Shown: positions 1-6,739 of the stretch, in pieces
Layout of the letters: the number at the start of each line of letters is the position of its first letter
Numbering within the stretch: the first letter of the stretch is position 1
NCBI GenBank assembly: GCA_004376785.1
Contig: SOIY01000271.1
Location: 1-7,704, forward strand
DNA length: 7,704 bases
Direction of reading: 5' to 3'
DNA from: Candidatus Stahliibacteriota bacterium
Lineage (GTDB): Bacteria > Hydrothermota > Tepidihabitantia > SM23-42
Notes under the pieces: generated by a model
Seen by the model: the letters and a program-made list of their open reading frames with translations, nothing else
The model's database searches: none
What the model was told of the DNA's origin: nothing
Made by a program: the position numbers and the translations under genes

Positions 1-2
1 CT

Positions 3-17
3 ACAGCGCAGTGCTGT
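3..17 (-). terminator. Possible terminator hairpin after the C25 peptidase gene
   Basis: A 5-bp stem (ACAGC at 3-7, GCTGT at 13-17) with a 5-nt loop begins one base past the peptidase stop codon on the minus strand. A factor-independent terminator would need a T-run just beyond the stem on the minus strand, and that lies outside the window, so the call is tentative. Read on the plus strand the stem is followed by TTTT, so it could also stop transcripts entering from the left. Confidence 0.25.
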
Positions 18-18
18 T

Positions 19-3000
19 TTATCTCAACAATATAGCTTTTTTGGTCAAACAATGATCTGTTGTTTCTAATCGCACAAAGTAAACACCAGCAGCAACAGGA
101 CGGTCAAGTTGGTCTGTACCAGACCACTTGACCGATTGCAGATTACAGATTTCAGATTGCAGATTAAATTCTTTTATTAGCCTGCCACTTACATCATAGA
201 TCTTTAACCCTATACTCTCTACACTTTGCCCTATGCAATATTCAATATCCATTTTGTGTCGGAAGGGATTTGGATGAACTTGGAGAAATAGTGTTGTGAT
301 TCTATCATCGGTGTATTCTTCGAGCATAGTTATATATTCAGCCGTAAAGTCATCTATGTAAAAACCTTCGCCAACGCCGTCGCCGCCATCACTGATAAAG
401 GCGATTCTTACCTGAATTGTTTCACCTGCAGGATATTCGGAAAGTGAGTACTCTTCTTCAAACCAATCACTTTGAATACCACGTCCTCCAAGTGCGCCAC
501 CGGTTCCAATGAAATCTAAGGTATCTGCATAGCCATCGCCCATAATAATAATATATATACCATCGGTTCCATAGAGTGGTACATGAAACCAGCGATAGAA
601 TTTTAAGGACGAGTTTGCATTAATCATGAACGGAATTGTCTGAATATAACAGTCCATATTGTTGATATAGTAGCCGCTTGTGTCGCCACAATACCAGGAA
701 TGTGTGGGGGAGAAGGAGCGGTTTGTGGAGATATGCCATAGATTATATGTGCCACCTGTTGTCCATAGTCCAGTGCCTGATTCCATGTCGTCGCTAAAAC
801 CAGTTTCACCAATAAGCAAGTCTATTGTATCATTGAAGCTGTAATCATTGGTTTGGATTGTTATCGGCAATTGTGCGAGATACGATGAAGGGCAACCAGG
901 ATCGATTGAAACCACAAAAGCTTGTGATGTAATACTTAGAGATTCTGGATATATTTCACCATACCACACACTGTCAGAAAGAATTGAGACATTAGGGTCA
1001 TTCGATATTAATTTTGCAAAACTTGAATGACCAAAACCATAGCCTAAATTCTCAAGATTTACAAAGAGTGACTCTGTTTCATTCGGCATTGTGGGTGGTG
1101 AGGAGATAATAATTTCATTAATGCCAAGGATTGGAGTGCCAATAAGGATAATCGGGTTGAAATTTAGTGTCTGACTGGCATCGGTAATTTCCAGGTCAAA
1201 ACTTATTCCGTACCCGTTTGAAGCAGCTCCTACAGTAATTTCAAATGCATCATCGATTGTAATTGAGTCGCCAGGTGATAAGGATGATAAGGATTCTATG
1301 CTGTCCTGAATTGTCACAAAGGGATCTAAAGAGCGGAGTTTTAACTGAATATTATTTGCTGTTGTATTGCCACAATTTTTAATGGTTGTTGGTAAGAGAA
1401 TATTTTCATTAGGATTAGCAATGCCATCACTGTTTCCTGATGTATCACCTATTATCCATCCTAGATAATTTACATAAGAACCACTTACCACAGGAATCGT
1501 TATTTCAGAAAGAAGATAATTATGCGCAGTCACAGTAAGATCACAGTCACCCGAAGTTGAAGGTGTAGCATCGAGAAAGATCGAACCGCTTGCGTCAGTA
1601 TATCCTGATGCATATGATTCACTGCCTTTCATAAGACAGACAAGAGCATTTTTAATCGGCGTATTACTATTTTTATCCTTGACCGTGATTAAAATACGAC
1701 TACTTCCAAGAGGAATAGATTGTGGATATGATACTTTAAGGGTCTCAGGTGTGTCAGTCCAGACAGGCATTTCTGGATCGCCAAGCAGATTTAACTGGTA
1801 TTGATGCCAGCGATAAACATTCTTTTCCCTTGAGTACGGGATAAAATAGACCTTGCTCAGAGCAAGCGCTGCGCCAAGGTGAAAGTTATCTTCTTTGAAT
1901 AGAGAATAAAATATACGGCTGTCAAACCTATCAGAATATCCAAATCCTGGATTTCCTGGAGAACCCCAGCCATAACTTGAATTACCGATGAATGCTATAC
2001 CACCGCCATTCGGGCTGTTTACAAATGACTCACCTATTGCATTAAAGTCAAATGCCGAAGTCCAACAACCAATCGAAGCTAAGATACCATATTTAGGGGC
2101 ATTGGTCAGGGTATCAAAATCTATATTATGAAGATACCCAGTTCCAGCACCCATAGTCTCAATCCAGCCATGTCCATCGTGGTTAGTAAGTCCTTGACCC
2201 TGTCTCAGTGCGTTCTTGAATGCTGATGGACTCAAAGTACCCTGACTATGATATAATTTTGTAATTTCGAAATCGAGCGGAAATGATTCTGCTTCTATCA
2301 TATTCTTATGCACACCCTGATCTGTGTACGGATTATACCAGAGAATATCAGCCGAAAACATGGCATTATTGAGATAATCCAATGGAGGATTTTTTTCATA
2401 GATTAAAATCTTTTCAACAAATTTTTGTGCTTCTGCAATGGTGTTTACAGGCGCTCTGCCCACAAAGAGATCTGGATAGAGGTCAATGCTATCTTCAATC
2501 TCGCCATAGCTACCGTCACCATCTAAATCCCATGTACCTTGTAAATCAGCATAATATAAATCACAGGGCATAGTATCTTCTCGACCCGGGTAAATAAACG
2601 CACTGCAGGTCATTGCATAGGCAAATCTGCAGGGAATAATATCTGTATCTCCTGCTAAAAGCACATATTCGACACTCGAATCCGGTAATGTCTTCAGATA
2701 ATTCCTTATGCATGCTGCATTATCCTCACCGCCCGGATAATTGGCTAAAATCCAATTAACAGTCCTTAGTTCGGCTTTGATTCCTTTTTTTGTCTTCCAA
2801 TCTGCTAATCTTTCAAATACTGTATCCATTGGTGGATTGGTTATTATTAGATATTCGAAATACGCCCTATTGCGGCTACCGAGGTCGGCTGTAACATCCT
2901 CAGGGTTGATTACAATTTTTTTAATCATATTGCTTCGAGCTCTTTTTTTAATACCACCTTCATATTCAACAGAAAATTTTATCGAACTGAAAAATATCAA

Positions 3001-3456
3001 TTTTTTTGATTTAGGTAAATATTGTACTGGATAAACGAACAGTTCGCAGATTTGATAATTATCATAGACAGCCGTGCCTTTAAATTCGATAATATTTTCT
3101 GGATATGGTTTGTTAGATGAATAAATCTCCTGTTTTGGCTCATCAAGTTTTTTAACTTCTTTTTGTGATAGAATAACTGGTGGTTGGACATACGAAAGCA
3201 GAAATTCACCATCCAACTCTTTCCCTTCCTTTGATAAAATATTAACATTAGTTATTTTTGCTCCATAAGGAAGTGCTATTTTAATTGCTCTGACCGGTAC
3301 CTCGGGAGCAGCAACTTCATCGGATATCTCATATCCTGGAAGCCTTATTTTTGTATACTCGAAATTCTGTTGGATAATCAGACTATTTACATCAAGTTCA
3401 ATATTCTTTACGATTGTGTTGTTCATACTTATGCATAAAAGTAAGATTGGTATCAT
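19..3456 (-). CDS. Secreted gingipain-like C25 cysteine peptidase with type IX secretion sorting domain
   Basis: A 1145-residue multidomain exported endopeptidase, family C25 (clan CD). Residues about 30-170 resemble the gingipain propeptide (PEVPVRAIKIALPYGA). The catalytic domain spans about 200-565: a calcium-site-like DLDGDG at 310-315, FVGRAPV at 331-337, the His motif NHDGHGW with catalytic His429, the Cys motif SIGCW with catalytic Cys464, and the family's closing motif NLLGDPEMPVW. The 35-residue His-Cys spacing is close to gingipain RgpB (His211, Cys244). Then come three beta-sandwich or Ig-like segments (about 570-885), a MAM/jelly-roll-like domain opening FSDDMESGTG (886-1045), and a Por/FlgD-like sorting domain (1056-1145) with HPNPF, YDVSGRLIKEF, WSGTD and AAGVYFVRL, which should send it through the type IX system to the surface or medium. 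The ATG at 3456 is fixed by AGGAGG four bases upstream and an in-frame stop just before. The export signal is oddly short: IPILLLCIS without a basic N-terminus. Substrate specificity cannot be read; Arg or Lys preference should not be assumed. Confidence 0.9.
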   Translation of the reverse strand: MIPILLLCISMNNTIVKNIELDVNSLIIQQNFEYTKIRLPGYEISDEVAAPEVPVRAIKIALPYGAKITNVNILSKEGKELDGEFLLSYVQPPVILSQKEVKKLDEPKQEIYSSNKPYPENIIEFKGTAVYDNYQICELFVYPVQYLPKSKKLIFFSSIKFSVEYEGGIKKRARSNMIKKIVINPEDVTADLGSRNRAYFEYLIITNPPMDTVFERLADWKTKKGIKAELRTVNWILANYPGGEDNAACIRNYLKTLPDSSVEYVLLAGDTDIIPCRFAYAMTCSAFIYPGREDTMPCDLYYADLQGTWDLDGDGSYGEIEDSIDLYPDLFVGRAPVNTIAEAQKFVEKILIYEKNPPLDYLNNAMFSADILWYNPYTDQGVHKNMIEAESFPLDFEITKLYHSQGTLSPSAFKNALRQGQGLTNHDGHGWIETMGAGTGYLHNIDFDTLTNAPKYGILASIGCWTSAFDFNAIGESFVNSPNGGGIAFIGNSSYGWGSPGNPGFGYSDRFDSRIFYSLFKEDNFHLGAALALSKVYFIPYSREKNVYRWHQYQLNLLGDPEMPVWTDTPETLKVSYPQSIPLGSSRILITVKDKNSNTPIKNALVCLMKGSESYASGYTDASGSIFLDATPSTSGDCDLTVTAHNYLLSEITIPVVSGSYVNYLGWIIGDTSGNSDGIANPNENILLPTTIKNCGNTTANNIQLKLRSLDPFVTIQDSIESLSSLSPGDSITIDDAFEITVGAASNGYGISFDLEITDASQTLNFNPIILIGTPILGINEIIISSPPTMPNETESLFVNLENLGYGFGHSSFAKLISNDPNVSILSDSVWYGEIYPESLSITSQAFVVSIDPGCPSSYLAQLPITIQTNDYSFNDTIDLLIGETGFSDDMESGTGLWTTGGTYNLWHISTNRSFSPTHSWYCGDTSGYYINNMDCYIQTIPFMINANSSLKFYRWFHVPLYGTDGIYIIIMGDGYADTLDFIGTGGALGGRGIQSDWFEEEYSLSEYPAGETIQVRIAFISDGGDGVGEGFYIDDFTAEYITMLEEYTDDRITTLFLQVHPNPFRHKMDIEYCIGQSVESIGLKIYDVSGRLIKEFNLQSEICNLQSVKWSGTDQLDRPVAAGVYFVRLETTDHCLTKKAILLR
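101..134. repeat. 34-bp near-perfect palindrome inside the sorting-domain codons
   Basis: Arms CGGTCAAG (101-108) and CTTGACCG (127-134) pair perfectly. The pairing continues inward with t109-a126 and, after a single bulged base at 110, GGTCTG (111-116) with CAGACC (120-125). This gives 15 pairs and a 3-nt loop. It encodes about residues 1108-1119, covering the conserved WSGTD stretch of the sorting domain, and it abuts the heptad repeat at base 134. It could form a stable hairpin in the peptidase mRNA near its 3' end. Confidence 0.85.
134..165. repeat. 7-bp tandem repeat (GATTNCA, four copies plus GATT) in coding sequence
   Basis: Four consecutive heptamers, GATTGCA, GATTACA, GATTTCA and GATTGCA, are followed by a partial GATT. 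They sit in the sorting-domain codons of the C25 peptidase. As 7 is not a multiple of 3, successive units are read in different frames, and the protein repeats every 21 nt: NLQS-EIC-NLQS (residues 1098-1108). The stretch falls between the strands IYDVSGRLIKEF and VKWSGTD, a variable loop in this family. No second copy was seen in the window. Confidence 0.9.
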
Positions 3457-3460
3457 TTTT

Positions 3461-3466
3461 CCTCCT
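3461..3466 (-). promoter_or_regulatory. Ribosome binding site of the C25 peptidase gene
   Basis: AGGAGG on the minus strand, four bases before the ATG at 3456. It fixes this start despite the weak signal peptide, because the only upstream in-frame codons before a TAA (3471-3469) contain no start codon. Confidence 0.85.
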
Positions 3467-3514
3467 ATTTATTTAATTATAAAACAAAATTTGCTCTTTC
3501 TCAATTACAATATA

Positions 3515-3542
3515 ATTATATTAAAATATATTGTTTTGTCAA
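3515..3542 (-). promoter_or_regulatory. Sigma-70-type promoter of the C25 peptidase gene
   Basis: TTGACA (3542-3537), a 16-bp spacer and TATAAT (3520-3515) match both consensus boxes perfectly. Transcription should start near 3508, giving a leader of about 50 nt that carries the AGGAGG site. The promoter begins 8 bp beyond the lnt stop, so the peptidase can be expressed separately from lnt. The -10 box lies inside a 14-bp AT palindrome (3509-3522), flanked by 8-bp arms ACAATATA (3507-3514) and TATATTGT (3527-3534). These could be a regulator site or simply AT-rich sequence. Confidence 0.7.
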
Positions 3543-3549
3543 CTCTCAA

Positions 3550-5043
3550 CTAAATGACGCGTTTATTTTTCTTTTGGAATCGAATTTTACAAACCAAAAC
3601 TACAGTTACAAAAAGCAAAGTAAGAATTGGGAATATATGACCTATTATCTGAAATATTGTTCGATCGCGTTCAATTGAAATGCGACGCGAGATAAAGTCT
3701 TCCTTGAATAATGCTGTTTCTACTAAAACCCTTCCGTATTTATCAACAATCATTGATATGCCAGTATTGGCACTTCGGGCAAGAGGTACACCGTTCTCTA
3801 CTGTTCGCAAAATTGCCATATCATTATGTTGCTGTGGCCCAGAGATTTTACCGAACCAGCCATCGTTTGTGATATTTATTAAAAGGTCTGCGCCATCTTT
3901 CACAAATACTCTTGATAATTCAGGAAAGATTGATTCAAAACAGATAAGGCAAGAAAATTTGAGCCCTTTGCTCTTAAAGATTTTATACTCTTTCCCTGAG
4001 GCATAATCTCCTCCACCAACATCTATCTTTTTGAATAGAGGTATATAATTATTGAATGGAATATGTTCACCAAATGGAACAAGGTGCATTTTTTTATATT
4101 CCTGAGTTATTCCTTTTTTCGGTTCAATAAGGACCGCACCATTGTATATTTCGCGATTTTGGGAGTTGTATATGGGTGTTCCAGTTAAAATAGGCGCATT
4201 TATTCTGTTTGATAGCTCATATACAGCTTCTTGATATTTACCAGGGAATTGTAAAAATAAAGGTATAGCAGTTTCAGGCCAGATAATTATGTCGAATGGT
4301 TTATCGGTTTTTTCGGCAGTGATTTTCCCACCTTTCTCAGATAGATAAATAAGACGATTGAACGTCTCTTCCCGCATTGCTTTAGTAAATTTTAAATTTG
4401 GGTCGATATTTGGTTGAACTACACCAACAGAAATAAATTCTCCGACCGGTTCTTTTATTCTCAATACGCCATATAATAGTGGTAGGCCAAAGATTATTGC
4501 AAGCATGACAGAGTATTCGATCTTTTTCAGTTTTATCAATTTATACAAGATCACATTTATTAAAACGAGCCAGAATGACAGACCATAAATGCCATAAATA
4601 GATACCTGTTGTATTACTATTGGGTAACGTGCCTGAGAATAACCAAAGGATAGCCAGGGAAATCCCAGTTCGCCAATACCTCTGATAAACTCCAGCCCGG
4701 CAAGAATAAATGGCAGGAACCATAATCCAATTTTATTTACAATAAGTAAACCTGTTCCATAATAGAGACCAAAATAAAGAAACATCAAAATTAAGCCAAA
4801 CAATAGTAGAAGCTTAATATTTATTTCAATTTGAAGAAATACGAGCCAGAATAGCGAAAACAAAGAAAATAAAAAACCGAATATTATTCCTGATTTAAAA
4901 ACAAATGACGGTTTTATATTCTCTATAGCAAATAATAATGGCACCAGACCAAACCATGCAAGAAAATGCAGCCCTATTGGATGGAAAGATAAAGACATGA
5001 GTACAGCTGATGCTACAATCAGTAATAATTGCTTACGAGTCAT
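3550..5043 (-). CDS. lnt: Apolipoprotein N-acyltransferase Lnt
   Basis: A 497-residue inner-membrane enzyme that moves an acyl chain from a phospholipid to the N-terminal diacylglyceryl-cysteine of lipoproteins, the last maturation step before Lol sorting. The N-terminal 200 residues form about six or seven hydrophobic segments, opening with the family-like SLSFHPIGLHFLAWFGLVPLLFAI. Residues about 203-455 are the nitrilase-type domain. All three catalytic residues are visible: Glu257 in IIWPETA, Lys318 in YKKMHLVPFGE and Cys368 in LICFESIFPE, matching E. coli Glu267, Lys335 and Cys387; Glu326 matches E. coli Glu343. NDGWFG and RSANTGIS are further family signatures. A final membrane segment lies at about 463-486. 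Length is typical. No Shine-Dalgarno precedes the ATG, so initiation may be leaderless or weak. It follows glnA on the same strand after a 287-bp gap and precedes the peptidase by 93 bp. Lipoprotein acylation is not an evident partner function for either neighbour. Confidence 0.96.
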   Translation of the reverse strand: MTRKQLLLIVASAVLMSLSFHPIGLHFLAWFGLVPLLFAIENIKPSFVFKSGIIFGFLFSLFSLFWLVFLQIEINIKLLLLFGLILMFLYFGLYYGTGLLIVNKIGLWFLPFILAGLEFIRGIGELGFPWLSFGYSQARYPIVIQQVSIYGIYGLSFWLVLINVILYKLIKLKKIEYSVMLAIIFGLPLLYGVLRIKEPVGEFISVGVVQPNIDPNLKFTKAMREETFNRLIYLSEKGGKITAEKTDKPFDIIIWPETAIPLFLQFPGKYQEAVYELSNRINAPILTGTPIYNSQNREIYNGAVLIEPKKGITQEYKKMHLVPFGEHIPFNNYIPLFKKIDVGGGDYASGKEYKIFKSKGLKFSCLICFESIFPELSRVFVKDGADLLINITNDGWFGKISGPQQHNDMAILRTVENGVPLARSANTGISMIVDKYGRVLVETALFKEDFISRRISIERDRTIFQIIGHIFPILTLLFVTVVLVCKIRFQKKNKRVI

Positions 5044-5057
5044 GTTTATGTGTTTTA

Positions 5058-5086
5058 ATTAAACAAAAAGTTAATCTAATAGTCAT
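5058..5086 (-). promoter_or_regulatory. Weak candidate promoter for lnt
   Basis: ATGACT (5086-5081), a 17-bp spacer and TTTAAT (5063-5058) match 4/6 and 5/6 of the consensus boxes. The predicted start near 5051 would leave a leader of only about 7 nt before the lnt ATG, in keeping with the missing Shine-Dalgarno. In such AT-rich DNA a match of this quality can arise by chance, and readthrough from glnA is an alternative. Confidence 0.25.
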
Positions 5087-5300
5087 TCGTTATACGTTTT
5101 TGGACATCGCTGTCCGTATTGTTTGACGGCATCGTTGTATGGCGAAAAAATATAACGACAAATAATAAACGACTAACCATACAAGCCCCGTGAAATAATT
5201 GAAAAGGACTTGTCATTGAGCAAGAATATAGATTCAACAACATAATTAATACGTTCGAACATACAATTTCTTGTATTTCACGGGGCGGGTCGCGATGCCG
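5087..5300. repeat. Gene-free gap between glnA and lnt with nested inverted repeats
   Basis: The 287-bp gap 5044-5330 holds no credible reading frame. It contains several perfect inverted pairs: TCGTTATA/TATAACGA (5087-5094, 5151-5158), GGACA/TGTCC (5102-5106, 5111-5115), CGGCATCG/CGATGCCG (5127-5134, 5293-5300), TTGTATGG/CCATACAA (5135-5142, 5177-5184), the 13-bp GCCCCGTGAAATA/TATTTCACGGGGC (5185-5197, 5274-5286) and ATACAA/TTGTAT (5261-5266, 5271-5276). The 13-bp arms and the following CGGGTCGCG are GC-rich islands in AT-rich DNA. It may be a structured RNA, a leader for lnt, or a decayed small mobile element. No T-run follows the main stem on the minus strand, so it is not a standard terminator. 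No target-site duplication flanks the 13-bp arms. Confidence 0.55.
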
Positions 5301-5330
5301 AATAAAAACAATCCATTAACTTTTTTCAAT

Positions 5331-6677
5331 CTATACTCCAAAGTATAGGTTGAATTCAAAGGGATGTGGTCTTATGTGGATTTCCTCAAACTGTTTGGTT
5401 TTGACCTCAATCCAGCTTTCAATAAGATCCATGGTGAATATATTCCCGCGTAACAGAAAATTGTAATCTTTTTTTAACGCATTGATTGCCTCATAAACAT
5501 TTGTTGGCAATTTCTCTTTTTTATCTACCCTGAATCTATTTTTTAGCCCATCAATTCCTGCAAGTAAGATTGCCGCTATTGCTAAATATGAATTTGCCGT
5601 TGCATCAGGAATACGATATTCAATCTCCATCATTTTTTTATTTTTCAGATATGCAGGAAGACGGAAAGCTGTTTTCCTGCTTCCTATGGCAAAATCTGTA
5701 TAGGTTGGTGCCTCAAAACCAGGGATGAGTCTTTTGTATGAGTTTGTGCTTGGATTTGTAAAGGCACATAGAGCACGAGAGTGGTGAAGAATCCCTGCAA
5801 TATACGTAAGGCACAATGAACTTAGATTGTTTTTATTTTTCGCGTTGTAGAATAAGGATTTATTTTTACTTCCTAAATACTGGTGGAGATGTAAACCATT
5901 ACCCGGTTCGTCAAATAATGGTTTAGGCATGAATGTTACGTATTTTTTATATTTTTGACATAGACATTTGATAAGGTATTTTGCAATAAAAATGTTATCG
6001 GCGGTTTTGAGAAGAGGTTCGAATAGAAGTTCAATTTCCATTTGCCCTTTTGGCCCCACTTCATGATGATGATATTTGCATTTGATATTACACATAGACA
6101 GGGTTTCGACAATAGTATTGCGAAGGTTGAAGTATTTGTCTGAGGGAGGGGTAATATGATAACCTCCTTTACGTCTGATAGGATATGACGGTACTACCTG
6201 GTTTTGTTCTTCTGATGCAATTCGAAAATAACTATAACCAGGGCCTTCACCAAAATTACAGTTATCAAAGATGTAGAACTCTAATTCAGGTTGAAAAAAA
6301 GGTTCCATATTAAATTCATTTTTAAGATATTGAGCCACCATTTTTGCGATATTCCTTGTGTCTCTGTGAAACGGAGTTAAAGTATCTGGCAAATACACAC
6401 TACATAAAAATGAGGCGGTTTTGTGTTCGAAAAATGGGTCAAAAAATAAAGTGGTTAAATCAGGGAAAAGCAGCATATCTCCTTTTTCAACAGCTTTGTA
6501 CCCAGGTAAACTTGAACCATCAGCACCTACACCTTCATCTATTATTTCCTCAAAACGTTCAAACGGAACTGTAATATGTTGCATAGTACCAGTGAGTGCA
6601 GCATATTTCAAGTCGATAAATTTTGTTCCAGCTTCTTTCAATTTTCTTTTTAATTTGAGAATGCTTTTTCCTTTCAT
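5331..6677 (-). CDS. glnA: Glutamine synthetase, type I (probably non-adenylylated alpha-like)
   Basis: Cytoplasmic, normally dodecameric; makes glutamine from glutamate, ammonia and ATP. From the ATG at 6677 it is 448 residues, typical of GSI-alpha. The N-terminal beta-grasp domain contains GVGADGSS (Asp53, equivalent to Asp50). The catalytic barrel shows metal ligands Glu131 and Glu133 (PELEFYIF), Glu206 and Glu214 (HHHEVGPKGQMEI), His263 (GLHLHQ) and Glu353 (EYRIPD), plus substrate residues Arg316 (NSYKRL), Glu322 (GFEAP), Arg334, Arg339 and Arg355. No NLYDLP-type adenylylation loop is seen, so GlnE control is unlikely. Bacillus Arg62, used in feedback inhibition, aligns to Ala62 here, and the usual SDM reads GDM. 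A longer version starting at TTG 6695 is rejected: that codon lies in the promoter spacer just upstream of the -10 box. No Shine-Dalgarno is present; the transcript is probably leaderless. It diverges from ilvE, another glutamate-dependent enzyme. Confidence 0.93.
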   Translation of the reverse strand: MKGKSILKLKRKLKEAGTKFIDLKYAALTGTMQHITVPFERFEEIIDEGVGADGSSLPGYKAVEKGDMLLFPDLTTLFFDPFFEHKTASFLCSVYLPDTLTPFHRDTRNIAKMVAQYLKNEFNMEPFFQPELEFYIFDNCNFGEGPGYSYFRIASEEQNQVVPSYPIRRKGGYHITPPSDKYFNLRNTIVETLSMCNIKCKYHHHEVGPKGQMEIELLFEPLLKTADNIFIAKYLIKCLCQKYKKYVTFMPKPLFDEPGNGLHLHQYLGSKNKSLFYNAKNKNNLSSLCLTYIAGILHHSRALCAFTNPSTNSYKRLIPGFEAPTYTDFAIGSRKTAFRLPAYLKNKKMMEIEYRIPDATANSYLAIAAILLAGIDGLKNRFRVDKKEKLPTNVYEAINALKKDYNFLLRGNIFTMDLIESWIEVKTKQFEEIHIRPHPFEFNLYFGV

Positions 6678-6684
6678 TATTAAA

Positions 6685-6712
6685 ATTATAAACAAAAAAA
6701 ATCTATTGTCAA
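6685..6712 (-). promoter_or_regulatory. Consensus promoter of glnA, predicted leaderless start
   Basis: TTGACA (6712-6707), a 16-bp spacer and TATAAT (6690-6685) are both perfect boxes. Only seven bases (TTTAATA) separate the -10 box from the ATG at 6677, so the first transcribed base should be at or within a base or two of the A of the ATG. The region carries no Shine-Dalgarno, which agrees with leaderless translation. Confidence 0.75.
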
Positions 6713-6739
6713 CGGAAGAGATTCAGGTAGTAATTATTC

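Noticed and set aside
2382..3248. Short open frames opposite or inside the peptidase gene (e.g. 2741-3034 plus, 2997-3248 minus)
   Set aside because: They overlap conserved codons of the peptidase and have no start signals or recognisable motifs; they are shadows of that gene.
3415..3456. Lipobox at Cys8 of the peptidase (ILLLC), tempting next to lnt
   Set aside because: Positions -1 and -3 are Leu instead of small residues, and there is no basic n-region, so it does not fit a lipoprotein signal.
5185..5286. tRNA-like look: a GCCCCGT/ACGGGGC end stem and an internal GTTCGAAC at 5253-5260
   Set aside because: The GTTCGAAC is about 20 bases too far from the 3' stem for a T arm, the total length of 102 bp is wrong, and no D or anticodon arm is present.
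5185..5286. Complete small transposon with 13-bp terminal inverted repeats
   Set aside because: Only 102 bp long, no coding capacity and no flanking direct repeat. Kept only as a possible decayed element.
5044..5330. Integron attC site, suggested by the nested inverted repeats
   Set aside because: No RYYYAAC/GTTRRRY core pair was found at the ends, and no integrase or cassette genes are nearby.
6678..6695. glnA start at the TTG at 6695, adding six residues (MFIILI)
   Set aside because: The codon lies in the spacer of a perfect promoter, just upstream of its -10 box, so it would be upstream of the transcription start. No ribosome site precedes it.
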